A stretch of 64,000 nucleotides of DNA from an uncultured Lentibacter sp. (GTDB taxonomy: Bacteria; Pseudomonadota; Alphaproteobacteria; Rhodobacterales; Rhodobacteraceae). Positions 42,731 to 50,521 of the stretch are shown here, piece by piece. Location: NCBI GenBank assembly GCA_947497495.1, contig CANMGT010000003.1, forward strand, positions 124,001 to 188,000, in the 5' to 3' direction. Positions within the stretch are counted from its first letter, which is position 1; every line of letters starts with the position of its first letter. Position numbers and translations under genes: made by a program. The notes under the pieces were generated by a model, which ran no database searches, was not told where the DNA came from, and worked only from the letters and a program-made list of their open reading frames with translations.

Positions 42731-42747
42731 TTCCTTTGGTAGGCGTG

Positions 42748-42775
42748 ATCTAATTAATGCGGCGCGGTGCTGCAA
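42748..42775 (-). promoter_or_regulatory. Candidate promoter of tRNA-Gly
   Basis: On the minus strand TTGCAG, 16 bases, TTAGAT, about 18 bases before the mature tRNA 5' end. Fair sigma-70-type match. Confidence 0.45.
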
Positions 42776-42827
42776 GAGGAAAAGTGCAAGAACTTGCGAT
42801 TTTTTTGGTGCGACCAGTTTGCGGGCG

Positions 42828-43211
42828 TTAAAACGCCAGTGCAATGTTGCTGACTGCGCTTAGGAGAAGGGCTGCGAATGTCAGATACATCCCGTTTTTG
42901 CGCAGCAAAACGATTTGCGGCGTGCGCCCGAAGCCGTAAGCGTGAAGGCTGCGGCCAATCAGGATCAGCGCGCCGAGCAGGTGAACAAGCCACGCGGGGC
43001 CGCCCTGAAGCTCGGCCATGGCGACGAGCAGCAGGGTGATCGGGGCGTATTCTGCGCAGTTTGCCTGCGCGCGCATGGCTTTGATGACGTCTTGTGAGCC
43101 GCCATCGCCAACAGAAACACGGTGTTTGAAGCGCATACGGACAACATTCGCACTCAGGCCGAGAAACAAAAGCCCGATAAGAGCGGCATAAACAGGGGTA
43201 ATGGAAAGCAT
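42828..43211 (-). CDS. MAPEG family membrane protein
   Basis: 127 aa, four membrane segments: YAALIGLLFLGLSANVVRMR, then RAQANCAEYAPITLLLVAMAE (the conserved N-x-x-E-Y region of MAPEG), LVHLLGALILIGRSLHAYGF and MYLTFAALLLSAVSNIALAF. MAPEG proteins include glutathione-dependent membrane transferases; bacterial ones are mostly uncharacterised. 11 nt after the TetR gene in the same direction, so probably its target. Confidence 0.9.
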   Translation of the reverse strand: MLSITPVYAALIGLLFLGLSANVVRMRFKHRVSVGDGGSQDVIKAMRAQANCAEYAPITLLLVAMAELQGGPAWLVHLLGALILIGRSLHAYGFGRTPQIVLLRKNGMYLTFAALLLSAVSNIALAF

Positions 43212-43222
43212 GGAGAAGCCTT

Positions 43223-43798
43223 TCAGGGGTGAACTTTGAGCGACAAGCCGTTGAGCAGCTCTTCTATGGTGGGGGGGTTTCCGTTGTCTTCTGCAACCTT
43301 CAGGCTTTCGCCAAGTTGCAGTGTAGCGAGCCCATGCACCAGCGACCAGACAAGAACTTCAGTGGCGTTCGGGTGCTCTGTAACAGGCAGATATGGCGCG
43401 CAGGCGTCGTGCAGTAGGCCGTAAGCCCGCGCCGAGGTGGCTGCGAACTCTGGGTCCGTTTTGTCTATTTCGCCGCTGGTGTTGAACATCAGTGCAAACA
43501 GGGCGGGGTGCTCTTTGGAAAAGCGCATGTAACCGGTGCAGATGCCCGTGACTTGGCCGAGAGGCGTTGGCGGAGCTGCCTTGCGGTCTTCCTCCATCGT
43601 GTCGGCAAACTGGGTAAACCCTTTGGCGATGATTCCCGTGATCAGCCCTGACAGCCCCGAAAAGTGGTGTGCAGGGGCCGCATGGCTGACGCCGACGCGG
43701 GCGGCACATGCCCTGAGCGTGAGGGCGTTCAGCCCGTTTTCTTGAAGGATTTCAAGGCCAGCCGTGATGAGCCGCGTGCGCAATGTGTCTTGTGTCAT
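43223..43798 (-). CDS. TetR/AcrR family transcriptional repressor
   Basis: 191 aa. N-terminal HTH: RLITAGLEILQENGLNALTLRACAARVGVSHAAPAHHF; C-terminal helical ligand domain of the WHG-type (VWSLVHGLATLQLGE). Located between MAPEG (same strand) and a DUF2306 gene (divergent). The 112-nt divergent region carries palindromic and repeated TGTCAA sites that are the likely operators. Confidence 0.92.
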   Translation of the reverse strand: MTQDTLRTRLITAGLEILQENGLNALTLRACAARVGVSHAAPAHHFSGLSGLITGIIAKGFTQFADTMEEDRKAAPPTPLGQVTGICTGYMRFSKEHPALFALMFNTSGEIDKTDPEFAATSARAYGLLHDACAPYLPVTEHPNATEVLVWSLVHGLATLQLGESLKVAEDNGNPPTIEELLNGLSLKVHP

Positions 43799-43819
43799 GG
43801 GGGTATCTTGACTTTTGAC

Positions 43820-43856
43820 TTGACACTGTCAAGCGGTCTGGCTTTACACTGTCAAG
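43820..43856. promoter_or_regulatory. Candidate TetR operators (TTGACACTGTCAA and repeat)
   Basis: TTGACACTGTCAA (43820-43832) is a perfect 13-base palindrome. Its half ACACTGTCAAG recurs exactly 23 bases further (43823-43833 and 43846-43856), i.e. on nearly the same helix face. The region lies between the divergent TetR and DUF2306 genes and overlaps where both promoters must be. Confidence 0.6.
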
Positions 43857-43885
43857 TAAGCGCAGGCCCAAGTAAGCGCAGGCCC
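43854..43885. repeat. Tandem 16-bp duplication before the DUF2306 gene
   Basis: AAGTAAGCGCAGGCCC occurs twice head to tail with no mismatch. It moves the TetR sites 16 bases further from the downstream start. Probably a recent slippage duplication. Confidence 0.9.
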
Positions 43886-43910
43886 AAGGAAACACGCCCG
43901 AGGAGATGCC

Positions 43911-44528
43911 ATGACACACGCAAGGCCCCACAACTGGATCATACTGGCCTTTTCAGCCGCTATTGCCCTTTTGAGCTACCGCTTTCTGGCGCTTGGGCTT
44001 GATGTGGCGTTTGAAAGCATCCCCGAGCATTTGTCGGAGCGGCGAAACTGGTTTGGCCTGCACATCAGCGCCGCACCTGTGGCTTTGCTGCTTGGCGCGG
44101 TGCAGTTTTTCCCGAGGCTGCGGGGCATGTTCCCGACGGCGCATGTCTGGATCGGGCGCACGTATTTTGCCGCGATCCTTCTGGCGGGTGTTGCGGGCCT
44201 TGTGCTTGCAATGGGCGCCACCGAGCGGCCCATGGCGGTGTTGGGCTTCGTGCTTTTGAGCGGGCTTTGGATCGTGTTCACGACACGTGCCGTCAGGCAC
44301 GCCATACGCGGTGAAGTGGCCGCGCATCGCCGCTGGATGACGCGCTCTTTCGCACTGACCTTTGCAGCGGTGACATTGCGTGTCGAGATCCCGCTTCTCA
44401 TGGTGCTCGGCTATGAGAACTACGCGCAAATGTCACCGGTTCTGGCGTGGGCCTGCTGGGTGCCGAACTTGCTGCTGGCCGAGTGGATCATCCGCCGCGC
44501 GCAACGCGCCGCCGAGGCCAAAGCGTGA
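43911..44528 (+). CDS. DUF2306 family membrane protein
   Basis: 205 aa with about six membrane segments; AALLLGAVQFFPRLR-like motif (LLLGAVQFFPRLRG), HVWIGRTYF and HRRWMTRSFALTFAAVTLR are typical of DUF2306, a family related to ferric-reductase-like/cytochrome-type membrane proteins with conserved His. Function unknown. Divergent from tetR and overlapping the next gene by one base. Confidence 0.87.
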   Translation: MTHARPHNWIILAFSAAIALLSYRFLALGLDVAFESIPEHLSERRNWFGLHISAAPVALLLGAVQFFPRLRGMFPTAHVWIGRTYFAAILLAGVAGLVLAMGATERPMAVLGFVLLSGLWIVFTTRAVRHAIRGEVAAHRRWMTRSFALTFAAVTLRVEIPLLMVLGYENYAQMSPVLAWACWVPNLLLAEWIIRRAQRAAEAKA

Positions 44529-45031
44529 TGCGCCGCTTATACCTCGGGCTCTTGCTGGCCTTGAGCGCCACCTACCTGACCATGCTCCTCTGGTCGCTGC
44601 CCCATCTTAGCAGGCTCGCAAGCGACGCTCTAATGTTTGATTTGCGGCCAATGGGGTATAGCTTTAAAGCCGCTGATGAGCTGATTGCCGATCTCGGCGA
44701 GGCGGGGCGGCACTTTTACCTCACCACACAGCACAGGCTCGACACTCTCTTTCCGGCCTTGGAGCTGATCGTGCTCATCATGTCGTATTTTCGGCTGTAT
44801 TCCCCAAGGGTGGCTTGGCTTGTCGCTCCACTGGCGGCGGCAGGCGTGGCTTTTGATTTTCTCGAGAACGCGGCAGTGGGTGTGATGCTGCGCGCGGGGG
44901 AGGGGCTCACGCCAGAAATGGTCTTGACGGCAAGCCGCTATACGCAGCTTAAGTCGGTTTTTGTCAGCGTCGCTCTGACAGTGCTTCTGTTTGGCGCCCT
45001 GCGCCTGTTGTGGCGCAGGGTGAAGGCTTGA
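44528..45031 (+). CDS. Small membrane protein of unknown function
   Basis: 167 aa from ATG 44528 (TGATG with the preceding stop); the ORF-track start lies inside the DUF2306 gene. Four hydrophobic segments: LYLGLLLALSATYLTMLLW, LELIVLIMSYF, WLVAPLAAAGVAFDFLENAAVG and VFVSVALTVLLFGALRLLW. FDFLENA in the third segment is the most distinctive motif. No family named with confidence; translationally coupled to DUF2306, so probably a functional pair under TetR control. Confidence 0.8.
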   Translation: MRRLYLGLLLALSATYLTMLLWSLPHLSRLASDALMFDLRPMGYSFKAADELIADLGEAGRHFYLTTQHRLDTLFPALELIVLIMSYFRLYSPRVAWLVAPLAAAGVAFDFLENAAVGVMLRAGEGLTPEMVLTASRYTQLKSVFVSVALTVLLFGALRLLWRRVKA

Positions 45032-45040
45032 GGCGCTGCC

Positions 45041-48000
45041 TCAGTCGCTCTCCAGCTCGATCATCAAGTCTTTTGCGTCGATCTGCCCGCCAGCCTGAAC
45101 GTGCACGGCTTTGACCGTTGCCTCGCGCTCGGCGTGGATGCCGGTTTCCATTTTCATGGCTTCGATCGTGAGCAGCATGTCGCCCTCTTTGACTTTTTGG
45201 CCCACGCTCACAGCGACAGTCGCGACAACACCGGGCATGGGCGCGCCGATGTGGTTCGGGTTGCCTTCTTCTGCCTTGGGGCGCTGGGCGGTGGTTGATT
45301 TCACCAAACGGTTCGGCACGCGGATGGTGCGCGGCTGGCCGTTGAGCTCAAAAAACACCTTCACTTCGCCGTTCGCGTCTGTCTCACCAAGGGCGGAGAG
45401 GCGGATTTCAAGAGTTTTACCTGGGTCGATTTCGGCGGTGATCTCTTCTCCCGGTTCCATGCCGTAAAAGAAGGTGCGAGTGGGCAGCGTGCGCACAGGC
45501 CCATAGGCGCGGTGGCGGCCCATGTAGTCCATGAAGACTTTGGGATACATCAGATAACCGTTCAGGTCTTCATTGTCGATTTTCAGGCCTTCCAGCTCAT
45601 CCGTCAGCCGGGCACGGGTGGCTTCCAGGTCGACAGGCTCAAGGTGCGCGCCGGGGCGGGCGGTGTTGGGGGCTTCGTCTTTGAGCACTTTTGTGACGAT
45701 CGCCTGAGGGAAGCCGCCGGGAGGCTGGCCGAGGTTGCCGCGCATCATGTCGATGACGCTGTCTGGGAAGGCGACATCTTTGCTCGGGTCTTCCACTTCT
45801 GCGCGGGTGAGGCCTTGGGACACCATCATCAGCGCCATATCGCCAACGACTTTCGAAGACGGCGTGACTTTGACAATGTCGCCGAACATTTTGTTCACAT
45901 CCGCATAGGTTTTGGCGACCTCATGCCAGCGCTCTTCAAGGCCAAGCGAGCGCGCCTGTGCCTTGAGGTTGGTAAACTGGCCGCCGGGCATTTCGTGCAG
46001 GTAGACTTCCGAAGCCGGCGCGGGGATGCCTGACTCAAACGCAACATACTGCGCGCGCACCTGCTCCCAGTAGCCCGAGATTTCGCGGACGCTTTCAGGG
46101 GCAATGCCCGTGTCGCGCTCGGTGTGGCGCAGGGCTTCCACGATAGAGCCGAGGCAGGGCTGGGATGTGCCGCCCGAGAAGGCGTCCATCGCCGCATCAA
46201 CCGCGTCAACGCCCGCTGCGGAGGCTGCAAGGATCGTCGCGCCAGCAATGCCCGAAGTGTCGTGGGTGTGAAAGTGCACAGGGATGCTGACTTCGTCTTT
46301 GAGGGCCTTCACAAGCTGCGTGGCGGAGGCGGGTTTAAGAAGCCCCGCCATGTCTTTGAGGCCAAGCACATGCGCGCCTGCCGCTTCCAGCTCTTTGGCC
46401 ATGCCGACGTAGTATTTCAGGTCATACTTGGCGCGGTCAGGGTCAAGGATGTCGCCAGTGTAGCAGATCGTCCCTTCGCAGACTTTGCCATTTTCCTGCA
46501 CCGCATCCATGGCGACGCGCATGTTTTCAACCCAGTTGAGGCTGTCAAACACGCGGAACACGTCAACGCCCGTCTCGGCGGCTTGGCGGACAAACTCCTG
46601 CACCACGTTGTCAGGGTAGTTGGTGTAACCAACCCCGTTTGAGGCGCGCAGCAGCATTTGCGTCATGACGTTGGGCATGGCGACACGCAGGTCGCGCAAA
46701 CGCTGCCACGGGCACTCCTGCAAGAAGCGGTAGGCGACATCGAATGTCGCGCCGCCCCAGCACTCGACGGAGAGAAGCTGCGGCAGGTTGGTCGCGTAGG
46801 CGGGCGCGACTTTGATCATGTCGATACTGCGCATGCGGGTGGCCAGAAGCGACTGGTGCCCGTCGCGCATTGTGGTGTCGGTCAGCAGCAGTTGCTTTTG
46901 CGCCAGCATCCAGTCGGCGACGGCTTTGGGGCCTTTCGCCTCAAGCAGGTTGCGCGTGCCTTGGGCAGGCTCGGCAACGTGTCGCGCGGGCGGGCGCGGG
47001 TCTTTCAGATCAGTCGCGGGGGCGGGCCTGTCTGTTGTCTCGGGGTGGCCGTTGACAGTTATGTCGGCGATATAGGTTAGCACCTTTGTGCCACGGTCAC
47101 GGCGCTTCTTGAAGTTGAAGAGATCGGGCGTCTCGTCAATGAATTTGGTGGTGTACTCATTGCTCAGGAACGTCGGGTGCTTGAGCAGGTTCTCCACAAA
47201 GGCGATGTTGGTGGATACGCCCCTGATGCGGAACTCGCGCAGGGCACGGTCCATCCGCGCGATGGCCGCTTCCGGCGTTTGCGCGTGGGCTGTGACCTTA
47301 ACCAGCAAGCTGTCGTAGTAGCGCGTGATGACGCCGCCCGAATAGGCGGTGCCACCGTCAAGGCGGATGCCCATGCCCGTGGCGCTGCGGTAGGCGGTGA
47401 TGCGGCCATAGTCGGGGATGAAGTTGTTTTGCGGGTCTTCTGTGGTGATCCGCGTTTGCAGGGCGTGGCCGTTCAAGTGAATGTCGGCCTGTGAGGCTTT
47501 GCCAGTGGCCTCTGAAAGCGTTTTGCCCTCGGCGATCTTGATCTGGGCTTGGACGATGTCGATGCCGGTGACTTCTTCTGTCACGGTGTGCTCGACTTGC
47601 ACGCGCGGATTCACCTCGATGAAGTGGAAGGTGCCGGTGTCCATATCCATCAGGAATTCGACGGTGCCGGCGCACTCGTAGTTTACATGCGCACAAATCT
47701 TACGGCCCAGCTCGCAAACTTCTGCGCGCTGCTCTTCGGTGAGGTAGGGCGCAGGGGCGCGCTCGACAACTTTTTGGTTACGCCGTTGCACCGAGCAGTC
47801 GCGCTCATAGAGGTGATAGATGTCGCCGTGGGTGTCGCCCAGGATTTGCACTTCGACATGACGCGCCCGCACGATCATCTTCTCGAGGTAGCCTTCCCCA
47901 TTGCCAAAGGCGGCTTCGGCCTCGCGACGGCCTTCCATGACTTTCTCGGGCAGCTCTTTGGCGTTGAAAATCGGGCGCATACCACGCCCGCCGCCGCCCC

Positions 48001-48490
48001 AGCTTGCCTTGAGCATCAGCGGGAAGCCGACAGCTTCGGCTTCTTTGATGATAGTGTCCATATCATCGCCCAGCACTTCGGTTGCGGGAATAACCGGCAC
48101 GCCTGCTTCAAGCGCCACACGTCGCGCGCTGGCCTTGTCGCCGAGCGCGCGCATCGTGGCAGCCTTCGGGCCGATAAATGTTATGCCGCTGGCTTCGCAG
48201 GCATCCACGAGTTCGGGGTTCTCGGAGAGCAGCCCGTAGCCTGGGTGTATCGCGTCGGCGCCAGACTGCTTGGCGACGCGGATGATCTCGTCGATAGAGA
48301 GATAGGCCGCAACCGGCCCCATGCCTTCGCCAATGCGGTAGGCTTCGTCCGCTTTAAAGCGGTGCAGGCCTAGCTTGTCTTCCTCGGCGTAGACAGCCAC
48401 CGTCTTTTTGCCCATTTCGTTGGCCGCGCGCATGATGCGAATGGCGATTTCACCACGGTTGGCGATCAGGATTTTCTTGAAATCTGGCAC
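45041..48490 (-). CDS. pyc: Pyruvate carboxylase
   Basis: Anaplerotic enzyme, pyruvate + HCO3- + ATP to oxaloacetate. 1149 aa in the single-chain order: biotin carboxylase (KKILIANRGEIAIRIMRAANE; ATP-grasp KASWGGGGRGM; EVNPRVQVEHTVTEEVTG), carboxyltransferase (LLTDTTMRDGHQSLLATRMR; HFHTHDTSGIAGA; metal-binding Asp/His), PC tetramerisation region, and C-terminal biotinyl domain with EAMKMETGIHAE. All catalytic motifs intact. In roseobacters it supplies C4 acids during growth on pyruvate or lactate; an L-lactate dehydrogenase is encoded nearby. Confidence 0.98.
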   Translation of the reverse strand: MPDFKKILIANRGEIAIRIMRAANEMGKKTVAVYAEEDKLGLHRFKADEAYRIGEGMGPVAAYLSIDEIIRVAKQSGADAIHPGYGLLSENPELVDACEASGITFIGPKAATMRALGDKASARRVALEAGVPVIPATEVLGDDMDTIIKEAEAVGFPLMLKASWGGGGRGMRPIFNAKELPEKVMEGRREAEAAFGNGEGYLEKMIVRARHVEVQILGDTHGDIYHLYERDCSVQRRNQKVVERAPAPYLTEEQRAEVCELGRKICAHVNYECAGTVEFLMDMDTGTFHFIEVNPRVQVEHTVTEEVTGIDIVQAQIKIAEGKTLSEATGKASQADIHLNGHALQTRITTEDPQNNFIPDYGRITAYRSATGMGIRLDGGTAYSGGVITRYYDSLLVKVTAHAQTPEAAIARMDRALREFRIRGVSTNIAFVENLLKHPTFLSNEYTTKFIDETPDLFNFKKRRDRGTKVLTYIADITVNGHPETTDRPAPATDLKDPRPPARHVAEPAQGTRNLLEAKGPKAVADWMLAQKQLLLTDTTMRDGHQSLLATRMRSIDMIKVAPAYATNLPQLLSVECWGGATFDVAYRFLQECPWQRLRDLRVAMPNVMTQMLLRASNGVGYTNYPDNVVQEFVRQAAETGVDVFRVFDSLNWVENMRVAMDAVQENGKVCEGTICYTGDILDPDRAKYDLKYYVGMAKELEAAGAHVLGLKDMAGLLKPASATQLVKALKDEVSIPVHFHTHDTSGIAGATILAASAAGVDAVDAAMDAFSGGTSQPCLGSIVEALRHTERDTGIAPESVREISGYWEQVRAQYVAFESGIPAPASEVYLHEMPGGQFTNLKAQARSLGLEERWHEVAKTYADVNKMFGDIVKVTPSSKVVGDMALMMVSQGLTRAEVEDPSKDVAFPDSVIDMMRGNLGQPPGGFPQAIVTKVLKDEAPNTARPGAHLEPVDLEATRARLTDELEGLKIDNEDLNGYLMYPKVFMDYMGRHRAYGPVRTLPTRTFFYGMEPGEEITAEIDPGKTLEIRLSALGETDANGEVKVFFELNGQPRTIRVPNRLVKSTTAQRPKAEEGNPNHIGAPMPGVVATVAVSVGQKVKEGDMLLTIEAMKMETGIHAEREATVKAVHVQAGGQIDAKDLMIELESD

Positions 48491-48664
48491 GAGAGGGCTC
48501 CTTGAGCTGATGGGCTGGATCGATTCTTGGCTATTGGTAACATTTTCTTACCAATTGAGGCTAGGCCTCATTCATATTCGCGTGAGGATCGTGATTTGTC
48601 CTTCAAAATACGGTGAAATTTGCCGTAAACACGACGAAACGAACCCGACAACTGGAAGCGCCCC

Positions 48665-49132
48665 TTGATCCACTTAACAAGACGTCTGTTTGTACTCCTT
48701 TTGGCCGCCACGTGTTTTGCGACAGTTGTGCAGGCCGAGCCGAAAGTCATGTCAGCGAAAGAGGCGTCTCGCGCAGTTGCGGCGGGCGAGATCGTGCTGA
48801 TCGACATTCGTACGCCCAAGGAGTGGGCCGAGAGCGGCGTTGCCAAGGGCGCTTGGCCGATCGATATGGTCTCAAGGGACTTCGGCACGCGCATTCAGGC
48901 GCTTTTGAAGGCCGAGGCGAACAAGCCGATTGCGATTATCTGCGCGACGGGCGGGCGGACGTTGTTTTTACAAAACATCATTTCGCAAAACGGTTTGGGC
49001 GAAGTCTGGGATGTCGGCGAGGGCATGTATGGCTCGCGACACGGACAGGGCTGGCTGAAAGAGAAGCTGCCTCTGGTCAGCGCAGAGGAAGCTTTGGAGG
49101 GGCTGCCTGCGGCCTACCTCTCGGCTTATTGA
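48665..49132 (+). CDS. Exported rhodanese-like protein
   Basis: 155 aa from TTG 48665 with GGAAG upstream; no better in-frame start keeps the signal peptide (LTRRLFVLLLAATCFATVVQA). Single rhodanese domain with active-site Cys in ICATGGRTLFL and VLIDIRTPKEWAESGVAKGA. Periplasmic sulfur transfer or sulfur-carrier role likely. 3' end overlaps the lldD stop by 7 nt, convergently. Confidence 0.88.
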   Translation: MIHLTRRLFVLLLAATCFATVVQAEPKVMSAKEASRAVAAGEIVLIDIRTPKEWAESGVAKGAWPIDMVSRDFGTRIQALLKAEANKPIAIICATGGRTLFLQNIISQNGLGEVWDVGEGMYGSRHGQGWLKEKLPLVSAEEALEGLPAAYLSAY

Positions 49133-50262
49133 GCGACCAGCCGCGCGGGAAGATCGGCGAGGTGTTCAACTCCGATCTGGCCGAGGTTGGAGATGATATC
49201 TTTTGTGAACATATCTGTTAGATGCGCTGGGCCTTTCTCGCCCAAGGCCCCCAAGGCATAGTGCCAAGCACGGCCCATCATCACGAAATCGGCGCCAAGA
49301 GCGAGGGCGCGCAACACGTCAAGCCCGCCGCCGATGCCGGAATCAAAGATCAGCGGCAGCGAGGTCGCGGCGCGAATCTGTGGCAGGGCATCTATGCTGG
49401 CTGGGGCCCCGTCAAACTGGCGGCCGGCGTGGTTGGAGACCCAGAGCGCATCAATGCCTTCCTCCTCAAGGCCGCTGATCTGGCGCGCGTCCATCACGCC
49501 TTTGAGGATCAGCGGGCCATCCCAGGCGTCACGCACGCGCCGCACATAAGATATGTCGGGGGATGTGCGCAAAAGATAGCCGATGTGCTCGGTTGAGGGC
49601 AGGTTGCGCATGTCTTTGATATAGTTGTCTAGCAGACGCATCCGAGGCTGGCCTTCGCGGGCGATGCCCAGGGCCCACGCGGGGCGCAGGGCGGTTTGCG
49701 CGAGTATGCGCGGGGTAAACCGCGGCGGTTGGGTGAGGCCGGAGCGTGTCTGGCGTTCGCGGCGCGAGGCGACAGGAACATCAACCGTCAGCGCGAGCGC
49801 TTTGAAGCCCGCGGCCTTCACCCGCTTGACGATGTCTTTCAGCACGGCTTCGTCTTTAGGCGGGTAAAGCTGAAACCAGGCGTTGTCGCCCAAGACAGGC
49901 GCGACATGCTCGGGGGTTTGGCTGGCAACGGTCGAAAGGCAAAAGGGGATATTTGCGCGCGCAGCTTCGGCCGCGAGGAGCCGTTCGGCATTGGGCCAGA
50001 TCAGGCCGGACATGCCAACGGGGGCGATGCCAAAGGGCAGGGCGTAGTCAAGGCCGAGCAGCGATGTTGTGAGGTCTGGTGTTTGGGGGCCATGCAGGAT
50101 CGACGGGTGAAACTGCACCTCTTGGAGTTTTGTAGCGTTGCGGTGGGTTGTGGCCTCAAGGCCTGTGCCACTGTCAAGATATTCGAAGACAAAACGCGGG
50201 ATACGCTGTTCGGCGCGTTTGCGCAGGTCATCTAGGCCGGGGTAGCGAGTGTGTAAATCCAT
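49126..50262 (-). CDS. lldD: FMN-dependent L-lactate dehydrogenase / alpha-hydroxy-acid dehydrogenase
   Basis: 378 aa from ATG 50262 (MDLHTRYPGLDDLRKRAEQR); the 574-aa ORF-track version extends into the divergent uvrD region and is not real. Barrel landmarks: RIPRFVFEYLDSGTG, PFGIAPVGMSGL, LTVDVPVASRRERQTRSG, ILKGVMDARQ (active-site Lys), VSNHAGRQFDGAP (His/Arg pair), FDSGIGGGLDVLRALALGADFVMMGRAW. Oxidises L-lactate to pyruvate into the respiratory chain; other 2-hydroxy acids possible. Divergent from uvrD. Confidence 0.92.
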   Translation of the reverse strand: MDLHTRYPGLDDLRKRAEQRIPRFVFEYLDSGTGLEATTHRNATKLQEVQFHPSILHGPQTPDLTTSLLGLDYALPFGIAPVGMSGLIWPNAERLLAAEAARANIPFCLSTVASQTPEHVAPVLGDNAWFQLYPPKDEAVLKDIVKRVKAAGFKALALTVDVPVASRRERQTRSGLTQPPRFTPRILAQTALRPAWALGIAREGQPRMRLLDNYIKDMRNLPSTEHIGYLLRTSPDISYVRRVRDAWDGPLILKGVMDARQISGLEEEGIDALWVSNHAGRQFDGAPASIDALPQIRAATSLPLIFDSGIGGGLDVLRALALGADFVMMGRAWHYALGALGEKGPAHLTDMFTKDIISNLGQIGVEHLADLPARLVAQ

Positions 50263-50362
50263 GTTGGCTATAGAGCGAAGTGGTGCGGGATTTGTCCAGA
50301 GCGAAGTTTGGCGCCGTGCTTGCGCACGCCGTGGTGGTGGGCTGTGCCTACTTGAAGGCTCA

Positions 50363-50427
50363 TGTGGGGGCCAGCCCCTACACACAGGCCTAAGTGTGGG
50401 CAAGCCCCCACACCCCTCGGGATATTT
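50363..50427. repeat. G/C-rich intergenic repeat ending CCTCGGGATATTT
   Basis: Two adjacent imperfect inverted repeats, GTGGGGGCCAGCCCCTACAC and GTGTGGGCAAGCCCCCACAC (7-bp perfect arms GTGTGGG/CCCACAC), followed by CCCTCGGGATATTTAAAG. Sequences of this type with a CGGGATATTT end are common between genes in Rhodobacteraceae in my experience of such genomes. Lies between divergent lldD and uvrD, where a terminator is not needed. Confidence 0.6.
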
Positions 50428-50521
50428 AAAGCGAAAAGAAAGGGAAAAGAGGCGCGTTGGCGGGAACACAAGGCGAACATTGCTTTGACACGCGGCGCGA
50501 AATTGGTAGGAAGGGGGCCAA

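Noticed and set aside
42765-42815. Plus-strand terminator GCAAGAACTTGC + T7 near tRNA-Gly
   Set aside because: The stem would leave a two-base loop or only four pairs, and no plus-strand gene ends close to it.
47549-48373. 274-aa ORF antisense to pyruvate carboxylase
   Set aside because: Shadow frame; the pyc biotin carboxylase domain explains the region.
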